Shown: positions 17,853 to 26,649, numbered from the stretch's first letter. The stretch is DNA of 64,000 nt from Clostridia bacterium (GCA_017549365.1 JAFYUZ010000030.1:19895-83894), one strand, 5' to 3'. Notes: generated by a model not told the origin, from the sequence alone. Translations and numbers: made by a program.

Positions 17853-19577
17853 ATGAAAAAAGAAGTGCTCATGATCTTTAAGACCCATCTTGACATAGGT
17901 TTTACCGATTATTCCGCAAACATTGTGAAAAAGTACCTTGAAATATACATCCCCAACGCCATACGCGTGGGCTACGAGCTTAAGGACAGCGACACACCAT
18001 TTATATGGACGGTGGGCTCGTGGCTTATAAACAAAGCTTTGAAGGAGGACAAAAGCGGCATTGTCGAAAAAGCGGTTGCCGACGGAATCTTAAATTGGCA
18101 CGCCCTTCCTTTCACTACCCACACCGAGCTTATGTCGCGCGAGCTTTTTGATTACGGACTTGATATTTCCGCAAAGCTTGACGAACGCTTTGGTAAAAAG
18201 ACGATAGCCGCAAAAATGACAGACGTCCCGGGACATACCGCGGCAATGATCCCATCCATGTGTGCAAGAGGAGTTGAATTTTTGCACATCGGTGTAAACC
18301 CCGCAACCCCGGTGCCTGACCTTCCGCCCATGTTCAGATGGAAAAACGGAGAAAACGAGATAGTCGTAATGTATCAGGGCGACTACGGACAGGCGGTCGA
18401 TCTTGGAAATTTTGTTTTGTATTTTGCCCACACGGGCGACAATCTCGGTCCGCAATCGGCAGACGAGATAAGAAGCATCTACGCCCAAGTTCAAAAGGAA
18501 TATCACGATTGCACCGTGCGGGCCGCAACTCTTAACGAAGTGGCACAAAGACTTGAAAACGCGCAAGCTCTGCCTGTTGTCGAAAAAGAGATCGGCGACA
18601 CCTGGATACACGGCGCAGGCACCGATCCCATGAAGATAAGCCGTTTCAAAAACGTTTTAAGACATATTAAAGAAAACGGTATTTCTGCCGATATTTCGGA
18701 TAATCTTTTGCTTGTTCCCGAGCATACCTGGGGAATGGACGTAAAGACCTTTTTCCACGATGACAAAAATTATTCCCACGAAGATATGGAAAAATTTGCC
18801 GATAAGGACAAGAGGGAAAAGATCGAAAAGTCGTGGCTTGAACAGAGAAACTATGTATCCTCCGCCGAAAAGCTTTTGGGGATTGCGCCTTGTTACAATA
18901 CCGAAGCGTATGATCTTTCGGACTGGGAAGAAACCGATGATCCCAAAGATATCGGCTTTGAGCTTTGCTGGCAGATATTTGACAATTCCGATTATGACAG
19001 ATACAAGAAAACGTATATGCGCTGTCACCTTGATTGGGCAATATGGGATTTCACCAAGGCGGGCTTGCCCGATTATGTCGGCGGAATATACAAGGCTCAG
19101 GTTACAAAAGCGTATAAAAAGGCAGACACCGTACTGTACAGACTTGAATTTGAAAAGAAAATTGCCGAAAAATACGGACTTCCGTATTTTTATGCAAAGC
19201 TTTCGGACAAAAACTTGGAGATCAAGTGGTTTGGCAAAAAGGCTTCAAGATTTCCGCAGGCGTGCTGGCTGAAAATAAAAAATTGCGATGAAAACTGGCA
19301 GATATGTAAGATGGATGAATGGTTCGACGTAAAAGATGTCATCGGTTCTCCGCTCATTTGTGCCGCCGAGAAGGTCAAAAACAAAGACGTCGTCATCGAG
19401 CCGCTTGACAGCGCTCTTGTGGCACCCTTCGGAAAAAGACTTTTGCAGTACAATGTTTCAAACCCCGAGCAGGACATGAACTTTAACCTTTACAACAACA
19501 TCTGGAACACCAATTTCCCCATGTGGTATTCGGATGATGCTCTTTATAGATTTGAGATCAGACCTTTAAAAAAATGA
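17853..19577 (+). CDS. GH38-like (DUF5054-type) glycoside hydrolase fold protein
   Basis: The 574-residue protein begins with FKTHLDIGFTDYS, a version of the metal-binding His-x-Asp strand of the alpha-mannosidase (GH38/GH57-like) barrel. Further barrel motifs are WTVGSWLINKAL, WHALPFTTHTELM, the MTDVPGHTAAMIPSM segment with a possible nucleophile Asp, and DTWIHGAGTDPMK. The long C-terminal part resembles proteins annotated as DUF5054. It has no signal peptide and should act in the cytosol on oligosaccharides. Substrate is not known; alpha-mannosidase activity is only one possibility. It is monocistronic with its own promoter and terminator. Confidence 0.7.
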   Translation: MKKEVLMIFKTHLDIGFTDYSANIVKKYLEIYIPNAIRVGYELKDSDTPFIWTVGSWLINKALKEDKSGIVEKAVADGILNWHALPFTTHTELMSRELFDYGLDISAKLDERFGKKTIAAKMTDVPGHTAAMIPSMCARGVEFLHIGVNPATPVPDLPPMFRWKNGENEIVVMYQGDYGQAVDLGNFVLYFAHTGDNLGPQSADEIRSIYAQVQKEYHDCTVRAATLNEVAQRLENAQALPVVEKEIGDTWIHGAGTDPMKISRFKNVLRHIKENGISADISDNLLLVPEHTWGMDVKTFFHDDKNYSHEDMEKFADKDKREKIEKSWLEQRNYVSSAEKLLGIAPCYNTEAYDLSDWEETDDPKDIGFELCWQIFDNSDYDRYKKTYMRCHLDWAIWDFTKAGLPDYVGGIYKAQVTKAYKKADTVLYRLEFEKKIAEKYGLPYFYAKLSDKNLEIKWFGKKASRFPQACWLKIKNCDENWQICKMDEWFDVKDVIGSPLICAAEKVKNKDVVIEPLDSALVAPFGKRLLQYNVSNPEQDMNFNLYNNIWNTNFPMWYSDDALYRFEIRPLKK

Positions 19578-19582
19578 AAGCG

Positions 19583-19607
19583 AAAAGCCCCGATTTTTCG
19601 GGGCTTT
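19583..19607 (+). terminator. Rho-independent terminator
   Basis: AAAAGCCCCGA pairs with TCGGGGCTTTT around a 3-4 base T loop, followed by a T-rich run, right after the GH38-like gene. Confidence 0.85.
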
Positions 19608-19637
19608 TAATTTTTTTAAAAAAATCAAAAAAACATC

Positions 19638-19681
19638 TTGACAAATGTAGCTACACGTGTTAAACTACAATTGTAGCTACA
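19638..19681 (+). promoter_or_regulatory. BlaI-type promoter with operator array
   Basis: TTGACA (19638-19643) and TAAACT (19661-19666) are 17 bases apart. Two identical palindromes TGTAGCTACA lie at 19646-19655 and 19672-19681. Between them TACAATTGTA (19667-19676) matches the TACA-N2-TGTA core of BlaI/MecI operators. One palindrome sits between -35 and -10 and the others cover the start region, so bound repressor would block polymerase. The array lies 46 bases before blaI and indicates autoregulation. Confidence 0.85.
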
Positions 19682-19726
19682 GCAAATTGCGCAATTTTCG
19701 CGTTTTTCAAAAAGGAGGACGTTTTT

Positions 19727-20098
19727 ATGTCAGCATCAAACAAAAACATCACAGATTCCGAATACAGCATCATGAAGATCCTTTGGGATTCGGGCGAGAA
19801 AATGACGGTTTCAGACGTGGTATCCGCCCTTTCGGGTAACGAATGGACCCCGTCCACCGTTTCCACCTTCCTGCAAAGACTCCTGAAAAAGGGCGCCGTT
19901 TTGTGCGACAAGAGGGGAAAGACCAATCTTTACTATCCCGCCATCGCAGAAAACGACTATAACCTTTGCGAGACCGAAAATTTTCTTTCAAAGATGTATA
20001 AGGGCTCTGTAAAAAACCTTGTGGCGGCTCTTTACGAAAACAAAAAGCTGTCAAATGATGACATTGACGATCTGAAAAAGATGTTTGATCTGGAGTAA
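19727..20098 (+). CDS. BlaI/MecI/CopY-family repressor
   Basis: This 123-residue protein has the BlaI winged-helix domain: ITDSEYSIMKILWDSG, the recognition helix in TPSTVSTFLQRLLKKGAV, and the wing with NLYYPAIAE. The C-terminal third is the dimerisation helix region, where the M56 protease cuts in bla/mec systems. It should bind the palindromes in its own promoter. The next gene, an M56 protease, starts 3 bases after its stop, so the pair forms a signal-transduction operon. Confidence 0.93.
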   Translation: MSASNKNITDSEYSIMKILWDSGEKMTVSDVVSALSGNEWTPSTVSTFLQRLLKKGAVLCDKRGKTNLYYPAIAENDYNLCETENFLSKMYKGSVKNLVAALYENKKLSNDDIDDLKKMFDLE

Positions 20099-20101
20099 AC
20101 A

Positions 20102-20929
20102 ATGACAGAGCTTTTCAAAACAGTTCTTATACTGTCATCCTTGGGTTTTGCCCTGACGGCAACTCTTTTGTGCATAAAGCCTGTCACGGCAAAAAAATTT
20201 CCTGCGCGCTGGCAGTATTATATCTGGATCACAGTTTTGCTTTGCATGGTGGTTCCCGTGTATAAACTGATTCCCGAAGAGACGGTTGAAAATATCATTC
20301 CGCCCGAAAACGAACATGTGCACTACGTGCAGGATTTGCCTTTTGAAAATATCACAAACCTTCCGCCGCAGACAGAAGAATACGTGCAAGAGACACAAAA
20401 GAGCGCGTTTGATTTTGCCGCAGTTTTAAGCTTTGCCATGCGCTATTTGCCGTATGTCTGGGCTTTGGGAGCGATAATATACCTTGCCTTTGCCTTTTCA
20501 AGCTATTTTTTATTTCTTTCGCGTAAAAGAAAAAATTCATCAGCGTGCGAAAACGAAGTTTTTGAAAAGATAAAGCAGGAGTTGTCGATAAAAAGGCGCA
20601 TACCGTTGCGTAAGGCGTCCGATATATCTTCTCCCGTTCTTGTGGGCGTTTTCTTTCCAAAGGTATACGTGCCCTGTGGCGAGCTTGACGAAAAGCAGGC
20701 ACGAATGGTCTTTATGCACGAGCTTACCCATTATAAAAGGCACGATCTTGCGATCAAATGGTTTTCTCTTTTTGTAAACGCGATCCACTGGTTCAATCCT
20801 CTTTCGTATCTTCTTTGCCGAAATATCAGCGATGCCTGCGAGGTTTCGTGCGATATTGCCGTTACAAAGAATATGACCGAAGAAGAACAAAAATTATATA
20901 TGAAAACGATACTTGATTTTGCTCGATAA
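20102..20929 (+). CDS. M56 (BlaR1/MecR1-like) membrane metalloprotease, core only
   Basis: The 275-residue membrane protein has two N-terminal segments, a short extracytoplasmic loop, a third segment near residues 120-140 and a zinc protease domain with HELTHYKRHDLAIKW and the downstream Glu in SDACEVSCDIAVTK. It would cleave the BlaI-type repressor after a signal. It ends soon after the protease core (YMKTILDFAR) and has no penicillin-binding sensor domain, so beta-lactam sensing is not supported. The next protein starts with a segment that normally follows the protease core in related single-chain proteins. Confidence 0.88.
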   Translation: MTELFKTVLILSSLGFALTATLLCIKPVTAKKFPARWQYYIWITVLLCMVVPVYKLIPEETVENIIPPENEHVHYVQDLPFENITNLPPQTEEYVQETQKSAFDFAAVLSFAMRYLPYVWALGAIIYLAFAFSSYFLFLSRKRKNSSACENEVFEKIKQELSIKRRIPLRKASDISSPVLVGVFFPKVYVPCGELDEKQARMVFMHELTHYKRHDLAIKWFSLFVNAIHWFNPLSYLLCRNISDACEVSCDIAVTKNMTEEEQKLYMKTILDFAR

Positions 20930-20942
20930 AGGAGGCGATGTA

Positions 20943-22382
20943 ATGTTTGAAACTTTCTTTACCACAAAAATGAGTCTTGACAAAAAACAGCTTGAAGGCA
21001 GATTTTCCAAGATATCATCCCGAACGGGAAAAGCTTCGCGGCTTGTTTGCACGGGCATTTTTGCAGTAGTCGTGGTGGCGGTTTTGGCGGTGTCTGTTTT
21101 CATTGCGGCAGGCTCGAAAAAAGAAGCTTTTATGAGCAAAAAAGATTTTTCGGAATACCTTGGCAACCGCGTTGGCTCGGTTATGGCAGAGCTTGATTAT
21201 GCCGACGACGAAAAGCTTGTTTTCCATTATCTCAACGGTTTTTTCGTTTATGATATGAAAGAGCAGAGGGTAAAGCATGCCATTGATCTTTCAAAGCTTA
21301 ACGTGGGGTACAATATGCAGGGTGACGAGGTGCTTGACGTGATGGTTGACAAAGATGGCAAAAAGGCGTATCTTTCAACTCTCGGCGGCATTTCCGACAA
21401 AAAATTCGATGATTACTGCATAAACATCGAAAGCGGAAAAATTGAGAAAAAGTCAAGACCGAAAGATCTTCAAGGTTTTTCGACCGTCGAAATGCTCGGA
21501 GGCAGCAATGCCATCGAGGGATGGCGCAGCGACAGAGTGGTTGTTGACGGCGACAAAGCCTATGCACTCACCGTAAGAGACGACGTTATCGGTGCGCTTG
21601 AACTTGCCGTGTCGGATATTGAAAAGGTGGAATACACCTATGTTTTTGGCGCAGGCTTTATGAATACCGATGACCGAAAGCTTGAAAACGCAAAACTGTA
21701 TTTAAAACACGGTTCGCGGATAGAGTGGGAACAGAGGATCCCTTACGAAATAAACGGCGAAAAACTTGTAGCTTTAAAAGATGTTCTTGACGAAAATATA
21801 TCTAGCAAACTGCAGGGAATAACCGAAGGATGCTTTGACGTGATTTTCGTACCTGTTGCATACGAGGCCCAAAACTTGTGGTATTTGTTTGTTTACGACA
21901 ATTATACTCTCGAAGTGCTTTCGTGCGGAAAACTTGATGAAACAGGTTTTGCAAAAGCGCAAGCGGTTCTTGAAAACCGTGTTCATCAACTCGAAGTTTC
22001 GCCGACGCAGCTTTACATGCTCACACAAAGCTATCTCGAAAACGAGTTTAAAAAGACTTACAGTCAATTTTACAACATAACTGCCCTTGAAATATCCGCA
22101 TGGAACGAATCTTCCGACGGAAACGAGGCAACTTTCGGTTATCAAATGCGCTTTCTCAACTACAACAGAGACCCCGATTTGGTGGATTATATCAAAAAAG
22201 CCAAAGAAAATGCCACCCCCGAAAGGTATAAGATTCTGTATGATGATTACCTTGCCGAAAAGACGGTGAACTATGATTTCAAAATAGTCAGAAACGGCGG
22301 CAATCTTGAGCTTTACTCCAACGTGTCCCCGAAAGGAATACAGTGGGAAAAAACGCAGGTAAGTGATTTTGTATTACAATGA
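20943..22382 (+). CDS. Membrane-anchored protein with BlaR1-like N-terminal module
   Basis: This 479-residue protein starts MFETFFTTKMSLDKKQLEG, followed by one membrane segment (about residues 37-60) and a large extracytoplasmic domain of about 410 residues that I cannot assign to a family. Its cytoplasmic N-terminus is clearly paralogous to that of the next gene (TTKMSxxKKxLExRFSKI). I chose this Met because AGGAGG lies at good distance; reading frame continues a few codons upstream inside the M56 gene. It belongs to the BlaI-M56 operon and could be the sensor or an effector of the system. Confidence 0.75.
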   Translation: MFETFFTTKMSLDKKQLEGRFSKISSRTGKASRLVCTGIFAVVVVAVLAVSVFIAAGSKKEAFMSKKDFSEYLGNRVGSVMAELDYADDEKLVFHYLNGFFVYDMKEQRVKHAIDLSKLNVGYNMQGDEVLDVMVDKDGKKAYLSTLGGISDKKFDDYCINIESGKIEKKSRPKDLQGFSTVEMLGGSNAIEGWRSDRVVVDGDKAYALTVRDDVIGALELAVSDIEKVEYTYVFGAGFMNTDDRKLENAKLYLKHGSRIEWEQRIPYEINGEKLVALKDVLDENISSKLQGITEGCFDVIFVPVAYEAQNLWYLFVYDNYTLEVLSCGKLDETGFAKAQAVLENRVHQLEVSPTQLYMLTQSYLENEFKKTYSQFYNITALEISAWNESSDGNEATFGYQMRFLNYNRDPDLVDYIKKAKENATPERYKILYDDYLAEKTVNYDFKIVRNGGNLELYSNVSPKGIQWEKTQVSDFVLQ

Positions 22383-22396
22383 AAAGGAGGTAAAAA

Positions 22397-23500
22397 ATGT
22401 TTGAAGAATTTTATACAACAAAAATGAGCCCCGAAAAGAAAAGCCTTGAAAACCGCTTTTCAAAAATTCTCGGAAAAGGCGGCAAGATATCAAAAACAAT
22501 CATCATTGCCACCACTTGTTTGCTTGTTGTCGGCGTGTTATCTGTAAGCGTAGTACTGGCGGCATACGACGGCAAGGGCAAGGATAAAAACGAAGAATCG
22601 GACGTGTTCGAAAATACAACGCCGATAGTTGTGTATCGCGACACAAAAGACAATCCACAAGAACCTTCGGATTCCGTGCTTTATGAAGCGATTACCGATG
22701 ATGCAGAATATGCCAAGGACGATCATGCCGATGCAGAAGAAGACACGAAAACCATTGTTTTTGTAAACCCCATCGAGGGCGATGTCGAAATAATCGCTCC
22801 CTTTGGCGAGCGCAAAAACCCCATTACGGGCGAGGTCACCTACCACAATGGTGTTGACATTGCCGTAAAAGAAGGGGACGCCGTTCTTTCGGCAATTGAC
22901 GGAACTGTTAAAGAAGCGGAATACACATCTTCACTCGGCAACTATGTTCTTGTGGAAAACGGCGATTACACCGCGCTTTCCGCACACCTTTCGTCAATCG
23001 ACGTTGCACAGGGCGACAAGGTTATTGCAGGTCAGCAGATCGGAAAAGCAGGTAAAACCGGCATGACCACAGGCGCCAATCTTCATTTTGAGCTTAAAGT
23101 CGGCGAAGAATACGCCGATCCGAAAGAGGTGCTTGTACAAAGTCCTGCCGTCGGTAAAAAACAGCTTACCCCCGAACAGGTGCTGACCGAGTATTTTGTA
23201 AATTTTGCAGAAGCAAACCACTCGGGAATGAAACGGTATTGCACCGAAAATTTCATTCAAAAGCGCTTTGATGATAATACAGTCGGCGGAAAAATGCGCG
23301 CAGAGCTCGTTTCGATTACACCTGTAAAGAAAGAGGATTCAAGAGGTATTCATTTCATTGTGTCCTCAAAAAATCTGACCGAGGGCAAGACGTATGGCGT
23401 CGTGTCCGACGGAATATACTACACCCTTTTGTTCGTCAACGGCGAATGGAAGATTGACAGCTGGTATCTCAAAGAAGATTTCGAAAAGATATACGGCTGA
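22397..23500 (+). CDS. Membrane-anchored M23 endopeptidase-like protein
   Basis: The 367-residue protein has the same N-terminal module as its neighbour (MFEEFYTTKMSPEKKSLENRF), one membrane segment (about residues 33-55), an acidic linker, and a LytM/M23 domain. That domain shows FGERKNPITGEVTYHNGVDIA, containing the first His-x3-Asp motif, and HFELKVGEEYADP as the final His motif; SAHLSSI provides the middle His. A C-terminal domain of about 110 residues (from TPEQVLTEYFVNFAEANHS) resembles small NTF2-like/DUF4829 stress domains. It would cut or bind peptidoglycan outside the membrane. AGGAGG precedes the start; it is last in the operon. Confidence 0.85.
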   Translation: MFEEFYTTKMSPEKKSLENRFSKILGKGGKISKTIIIATTCLLVVGVLSVSVVLAAYDGKGKDKNEESDVFENTTPIVVYRDTKDNPQEPSDSVLYEAITDDAEYAKDDHADAEEDTKTIVFVNPIEGDVEIIAPFGERKNPITGEVTYHNGVDIAVKEGDAVLSAIDGTVKEAEYTSSLGNYVLVENGDYTALSAHLSSIDVAQGDKVIAGQQIGKAGKTGMTTGANLHFELKVGEEYADPKEVLVQSPAVGKKQLTPEQVLTEYFVNFAEANHSGMKRYCTENFIQKRFDDNTVGGKMRAELVSITPVKKEDSRGIHFIVSSKNLTEGKTYGVVSDGIYYTLLFVNGEWKIDSWYLKEDFEKIYG

Positions 23501-23541
23501 TCCGATACAAACAATTCCACAAAAAGTAATACCGATACAGG

Positions 23542-23575
23542 GAAAGTGCCGTGGTGTCCTCCTCGGCACTTTTCT
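23542..23575 (+). terminator. Terminator of the BlaI-M56 operon
   Basis: GAAAGTGCCG (23542-23551) pairs with CGGCACTTTTC (23563-23573), followed by TCTTTTTT. Confidence 0.8.
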
Positions 23576-23600
23576 CTTTTTTGCAAGGATTCATTTTTTG

Positions 23601-23629
23601 TTGACATTTTATCCCATCTGTGTTACAAT
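23601..23629 (+). promoter_or_regulatory. Promoter of HpcH/HpaI aldolase gene
   Basis: TTGACA (23601-23606) and TACAAT (23624-23629) are spaced 17 bases apart, 34 bases before the aldolase start. Confidence 0.8.
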
Positions 23630-23662
23630 TCACTTGAAAATCGGAAAAAGGAGATTTTGAAA

Positions 23663-24421
23663 ATGAAAAGCTTCAAAGAAAGAGTACTTTCCGGAGAGTT
23701 TCTTTGCGGAACCCATATAAGCCTTAATGATACTTGCATTGCAAAAATAGTCGGACTTCTGGGATTTGATTATATCTGGATAGACATGGAGCACAGCTAT
23801 CTTACATACGAAAATCTTTTGAACGAAATGATGATACTGCAGGCGATGGATGTCCCTGTTGTTGTGCGCGTTCCTCAGCATGATCTTACCGCAACAAAGA
23901 AGATACTTGAAATGGGTCCCGACGGCATTGTTTTTCCGATGGTACGTTCAAAAGAAGAAATGGAAGAGCTTTTGTCGATGTCCTTGTATCCTCCTTACGG
24001 CAAGCGGGGTTTTGGCCCGGGCAACGCGATAAGCTATGGTATTTCGGATGTCAAAGAGTTTGTGAAAAACCACCACAAGACCATGTGCCGATTTGTTCAG
24101 ATCGAGCACGTTGATCTTGTAAATCAGCTGGATCAGGTGGTAACAAATCCTTATGTGGACGGTTTTATTTTCGGCGCAAACGACCTTTCGGGCTCGATAG
24201 GAGAGCTTACAAACATTCACGGCGAAAATGTTCAATCGCTTATAACAAAGTCGATTGAAATACTGAAAAAAAACAACAAGTGCATCGGACTTTCCACAGA
24301 CGAGATCCTTCCCGAGCAGCTTCGTTTTTGGAAAGACCTTGGAATAAATATGATCTCTGCAGGCGCCGAGCGATCGGGACTTGTAAAACATTTCAGAGCA
24401 ATCAGAAAAGCGTTTGATTAA
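23663..24421 (+). CDS. HpcH/HpaI-family class II pyruvate aldolase
   Basis: The 252-residue protein has the family pattern of metal-dependent aldolases that cleave 2-keto-3-deoxy acids to pyruvate and an aldehyde: WIDMEHSYLTYE with the metal-region Glu and catalytic His, VVVRVPQHD with the substrate Arg, GPDGIVFPMVRSKEE, and FIFGANDLSGSIG. Members act on 2-keto-3-deoxy-L-rhamnonate, hydroxyketoheptanedioate and similar acids. The nearby pectin and deoxysugar genes make a sugar-acid substrate plausible but not proven. AAAGGAG lies upstream of the chosen start. It is monocistronic. Confidence 0.88.
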   Translation: MKSFKERVLSGEFLCGTHISLNDTCIAKIVGLLGFDYIWIDMEHSYLTYENLLNEMMILQAMDVPVVVRVPQHDLTATKKILEMGPDGIVFPMVRSKEEMEELLSMSLYPPYGKRGFGPGNAISYGISDVKEFVKNHHKTMCRFVQIEHVDLVNQLDQVVTNPYVDGFIFGANDLSGSIGELTNIHGENVQSLITKSIEILKKNNKCIGLSTDEILPEQLRFWKDLGINMISAGAERSGLVKHFRAIRKAFD

Positions 24422-24430
24422 AAAATAACA

Positions 24431-24461
24431 AAAACGGAACTGCGTATTTCAGTTCCGTTTT
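24431..24461 (+). terminator. Rho-independent terminator
   Basis: AAAACGGAACTG (24431-24442) pairs with CAGTTCCGTTTT (24450-24461), followed by a short T/G-rich run. It ends the aldolase transcript. Confidence 0.85.
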
Positions 24462-24470
24462 TGTGTTTGA

Positions 24471-24535
24471 CAACCACAGGTTGCGTAATTTGCCATGCAA
24501 AAGTGGTTGAATCAGATAATTTTTGGTGATATAAT
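24471..24535 (+). promoter_or_regulatory. Promoter with overlapping inverted repeat, XRE-ARH gene
   Basis: TTGAAT (24507-24512) and TATAAT (24530-24535) are 17 bases apart. CAACCAC (24471-24477) and GTGGTTG (24503-24509) form a 7-base inverted repeat whose right arm overlaps the -35 box. This could be the operator of the HTH protein encoded just downstream. Confidence 0.6.
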
Positions 24536-24562
24536 GAAATAAAAAGCAAAGGAGATAAACTT

Positions 24563-26143
24563 ATGGCAATCTCTGAAATGATAAAAAAGCTCCGCCTGCG
24601 TGAAAAAATGTCGCAGGAGGATTTTGCATCAATTTTTTCTGTATCGCGCCAGTCGGTGCAAAAATGGGAAAACGGCACAAGCACCCCCGAGATATCAAAG
24701 CTTGTGGAGATATCCAAGCATTTCGATATTTCGCTCGATATGCTTGTTCTCGAGCGCGACAAGCGTGCTTCTGAGGCAATACTGTACAACAGTGAAATGA
24801 AGCCCCAATATTCGTCCATTCCCACCTGGGAATTTTATGCCGCCGATATCATGACCGAATATCAGCAGTCTTATGAGGAAGGTCTTGATATTGAAGGCTA
24901 CAAAGACCTGTTTTTCTCGGTGTCAAAGCTTTCTGCAAGCGAGATAAAAAAGAAGCTTGGCGACGTTATTTTCGAGATAGTGTCAAACGCTCCTACCAGA
25001 AAAGATTACAAATATATCGAGCCGTCAGAGCTTGAAGCGATAAAAGCGACGCGATGCGAATATCCGATAAAGAGCATAAAGCTTTCGGAAAAAACGCTGG
25101 AGGATAAGATAGGAGGCGCTTGGTACGGGCGCATCTGCGGCTGTATGCTCGGCAAGACTGTCGAGGGCATCCGCACAAACGAGCTTGTGCCTTTTCTGAA
25201 AGAAACAGGCAACTACCCGATGCACAGATACATTTACAGAAAAGATCTTACCGACGAGATATGCGCAAAGTATAACTATCCGCTGAAAAACAGATGCTTT
25301 GCCGACGACATTGATGGAATGCCTGTGGACGACGACACAAACTACGTTGTGCTTGCCCAGCTTCTCATCGAAAAATACGGCAGGGATTTCACTCCCTTTG
25401 ATATGTCGCGACATTGGCTCTCGTGCCAGCCCAAGGATGCCTATTGCACCGCCGAAAGAGTTGCCTTTTGCAATTTTGTCAAAGGTTATGTGCCGCCCTA
25501 TTCTGCCATTATGCAAAACCCCTATCGCGAGTGGATCGGTGCGCAGATAAGAGGCGACTATTTCGGATATATAAATCCCGGAAACCCCGAGCTTGCCGCT
25601 GAAATGGCGTGGAGAGATGCATCGATATCTCATATTAAAAACGGCATCTACGGTGAAATGTTTGCATCCGCAATGATAGCTTGCGCCGCAATGACCGATA
25701 ATATGGAAGATATAATACGCGCAGGCCTTGCACAGATACCCGAAAGCTCAAGGCTATACGAGGACGTGATGTGTGTTGTGGGTGCATACAAAAAGGGCGA
25801 AACTTCCGAAAAATGCTTTGATATGATTCACGAAAAATACGATGAATACACCGGACACGGCTGGTGCCACACCAATTCCAACGCCATGATCGTTGCCGCT
25901 TCGCTTCTTTACGGAGAAGGGGACTACGGCAAATCGATCTGTATGGCTGTGCAGACAGGATTTGACACCGACTGCAATGGTGCCACCGTCGGTTCTGTTA
26001 TCGGAATGGCAAAAGGAATAAAGGGCGTTCCCGAATATTGGACAGAGCCTATCAAAAACACTCTGCACACATCTATTTTCGGTGTCGGAACGGTCAAAAT
26101 TTCGGATTGTGTGAAAAAAACACTTTCTCATGTGAAATGTTGA
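24563..26143 (+). CDS. XRE-type HTH fused to ADP-ribosylglycohydrolase
   Basis: The 526-residue protein has a Cro/CI-type DNA-binding domain at residues 1-65 (MSQEDFASIFSVSRQSVQKWENG), a helical linker to about residue 170, and a DraG-type ADP-ribosylglycohydrolase domain from there to the end. The hydrolase has DKIGGAWYGRICGCMLGK at its start, a first metal site MPVDDDTNYV, and the C-terminal GFDTDCNGATVGSVIGMAKG that supplies the other two Asp ligands. Metal-binding residues all appear intact, so it could remove ADP-ribose from a protein, nucleic acid or small molecule, or sense such a ligand. No ADP-ribosyltransferase gene is in the window. Confidence 0.88.
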   Translation: MAISEMIKKLRLREKMSQEDFASIFSVSRQSVQKWENGTSTPEISKLVEISKHFDISLDMLVLERDKRASEAILYNSEMKPQYSSIPTWEFYAADIMTEYQQSYEEGLDIEGYKDLFFSVSKLSASEIKKKLGDVIFEIVSNAPTRKDYKYIEPSELEAIKATRCEYPIKSIKLSEKTLEDKIGGAWYGRICGCMLGKTVEGIRTNELVPFLKETGNYPMHRYIYRKDLTDEICAKYNYPLKNRCFADDIDGMPVDDDTNYVVLAQLLIEKYGRDFTPFDMSRHWLSCQPKDAYCTAERVAFCNFVKGYVPPYSAIMQNPYREWIGAQIRGDYFGYINPGNPELAAEMAWRDASISHIKNGIYGEMFASAMIACAAMTDNMEDIIRAGLAQIPESSRLYEDVMCVVGAYKKGETSEKCFDMIHEKYDEYTGHGWCHTNSNAMIVAASLLYGEGDYGKSICMAVQTGFDTDCNGATVGSVIGMAKGIKGVPEYWTEPIKNTLHTSIFGVGTVKISDCVKKTLSHVKC

Positions 26144-26146
26144 ATC

Positions 26147-26177
26147 AAAAAGCTCCCCGAATTTTCGGGGAGCTTTT
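26147..26177. terminator. Bidirectional terminator
   Basis: AAAAGCTCCCCGA pairs with TCGGGGAGCTTTT around a short T loop. A and T runs on both sides let it serve the fusion gene and the convergent Nudix gene. Confidence 0.88.
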
Positions 26178-26181
26178 GCCG

Positions 26182-26649
26182 TTATTTGATCTTTTTTCCG
26201 TCAAGCACCGCACTTACAAGCTTGTCGCCGCGATATTCGAGCTTCAGCGAGAAAAAGGGACAGGGCTTTTCGATAAGTTTTAAGAAAATTCTGTCTCCCT
26301 CCCAAAGGGTAAGATCGTAAAGCTTCTCTTTTTCGATCCATTCAAGGCATCCTTCGTCACAATCGGAAATATTTCCCGTGAAACCGTCTGCCGTAAAAAG
26401 GTGCATATACTCGGTTTCATAAATATCGCTGACAAAGGTCACGATGGCACGAAAAGAATAGCGATTGACGTCGAGCCCCGTTTCTTCCTTTGCTTCGCGC
26501 AGCATACATTCCTCGGGGCTTTCTCCGTCCTCAAACTTTCCGCCGATGCCTATCCATTTGTCGCGGTTGACGTCGTTTTCTTTCTTGATGCGGTGGAGCA
26601 TCAGATATTTTCCGTCTTTTTCGATATAACAAAGAGTAGAATTTTTCAT
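26182..26649 (-). CDS. Nudix hydrolase (MutT-like)
   Basis: This protein of about 155 residues has a complete Nudix box: GKFEDGESPEECMLREAKEETGL, with the catalytic REAKEE core. It probably hydrolyses a nucleoside diphosphate derivative, for example 8-oxo-dGTP, as suggested by its MutT-like YIEKDGKYLMLHR start. I give the ATG as start; a GTG three codons upstream is also possible, and the ribosome-binding site is weak. It lies 12 bases before the end of mntP in a short operon. Confidence 0.9.
   Translation of the reverse strand: MKNSTLCYIEKDGKYLMLHRIKKENDVNRDKWIGIGGKFEDGESPEECMLREAKEETGLDVNRYSFRAIVTFVSDIYETEYMHLFTADGFTGNISDCDEGCLEWIEKEKLYDLTLWEGDRIFLKLIEKPCPFFSLKLEYRGDKLVSAVLDGKKIK

Noticed and set aside
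20102..23500. A beta-lactam resistance operon
   Set aside because: The M56 protein lacks a penicillin-binding sensor domain, and no beta-lactamase or PBP gene is nearby; only the BlaI-M56 signalling logic is shared.
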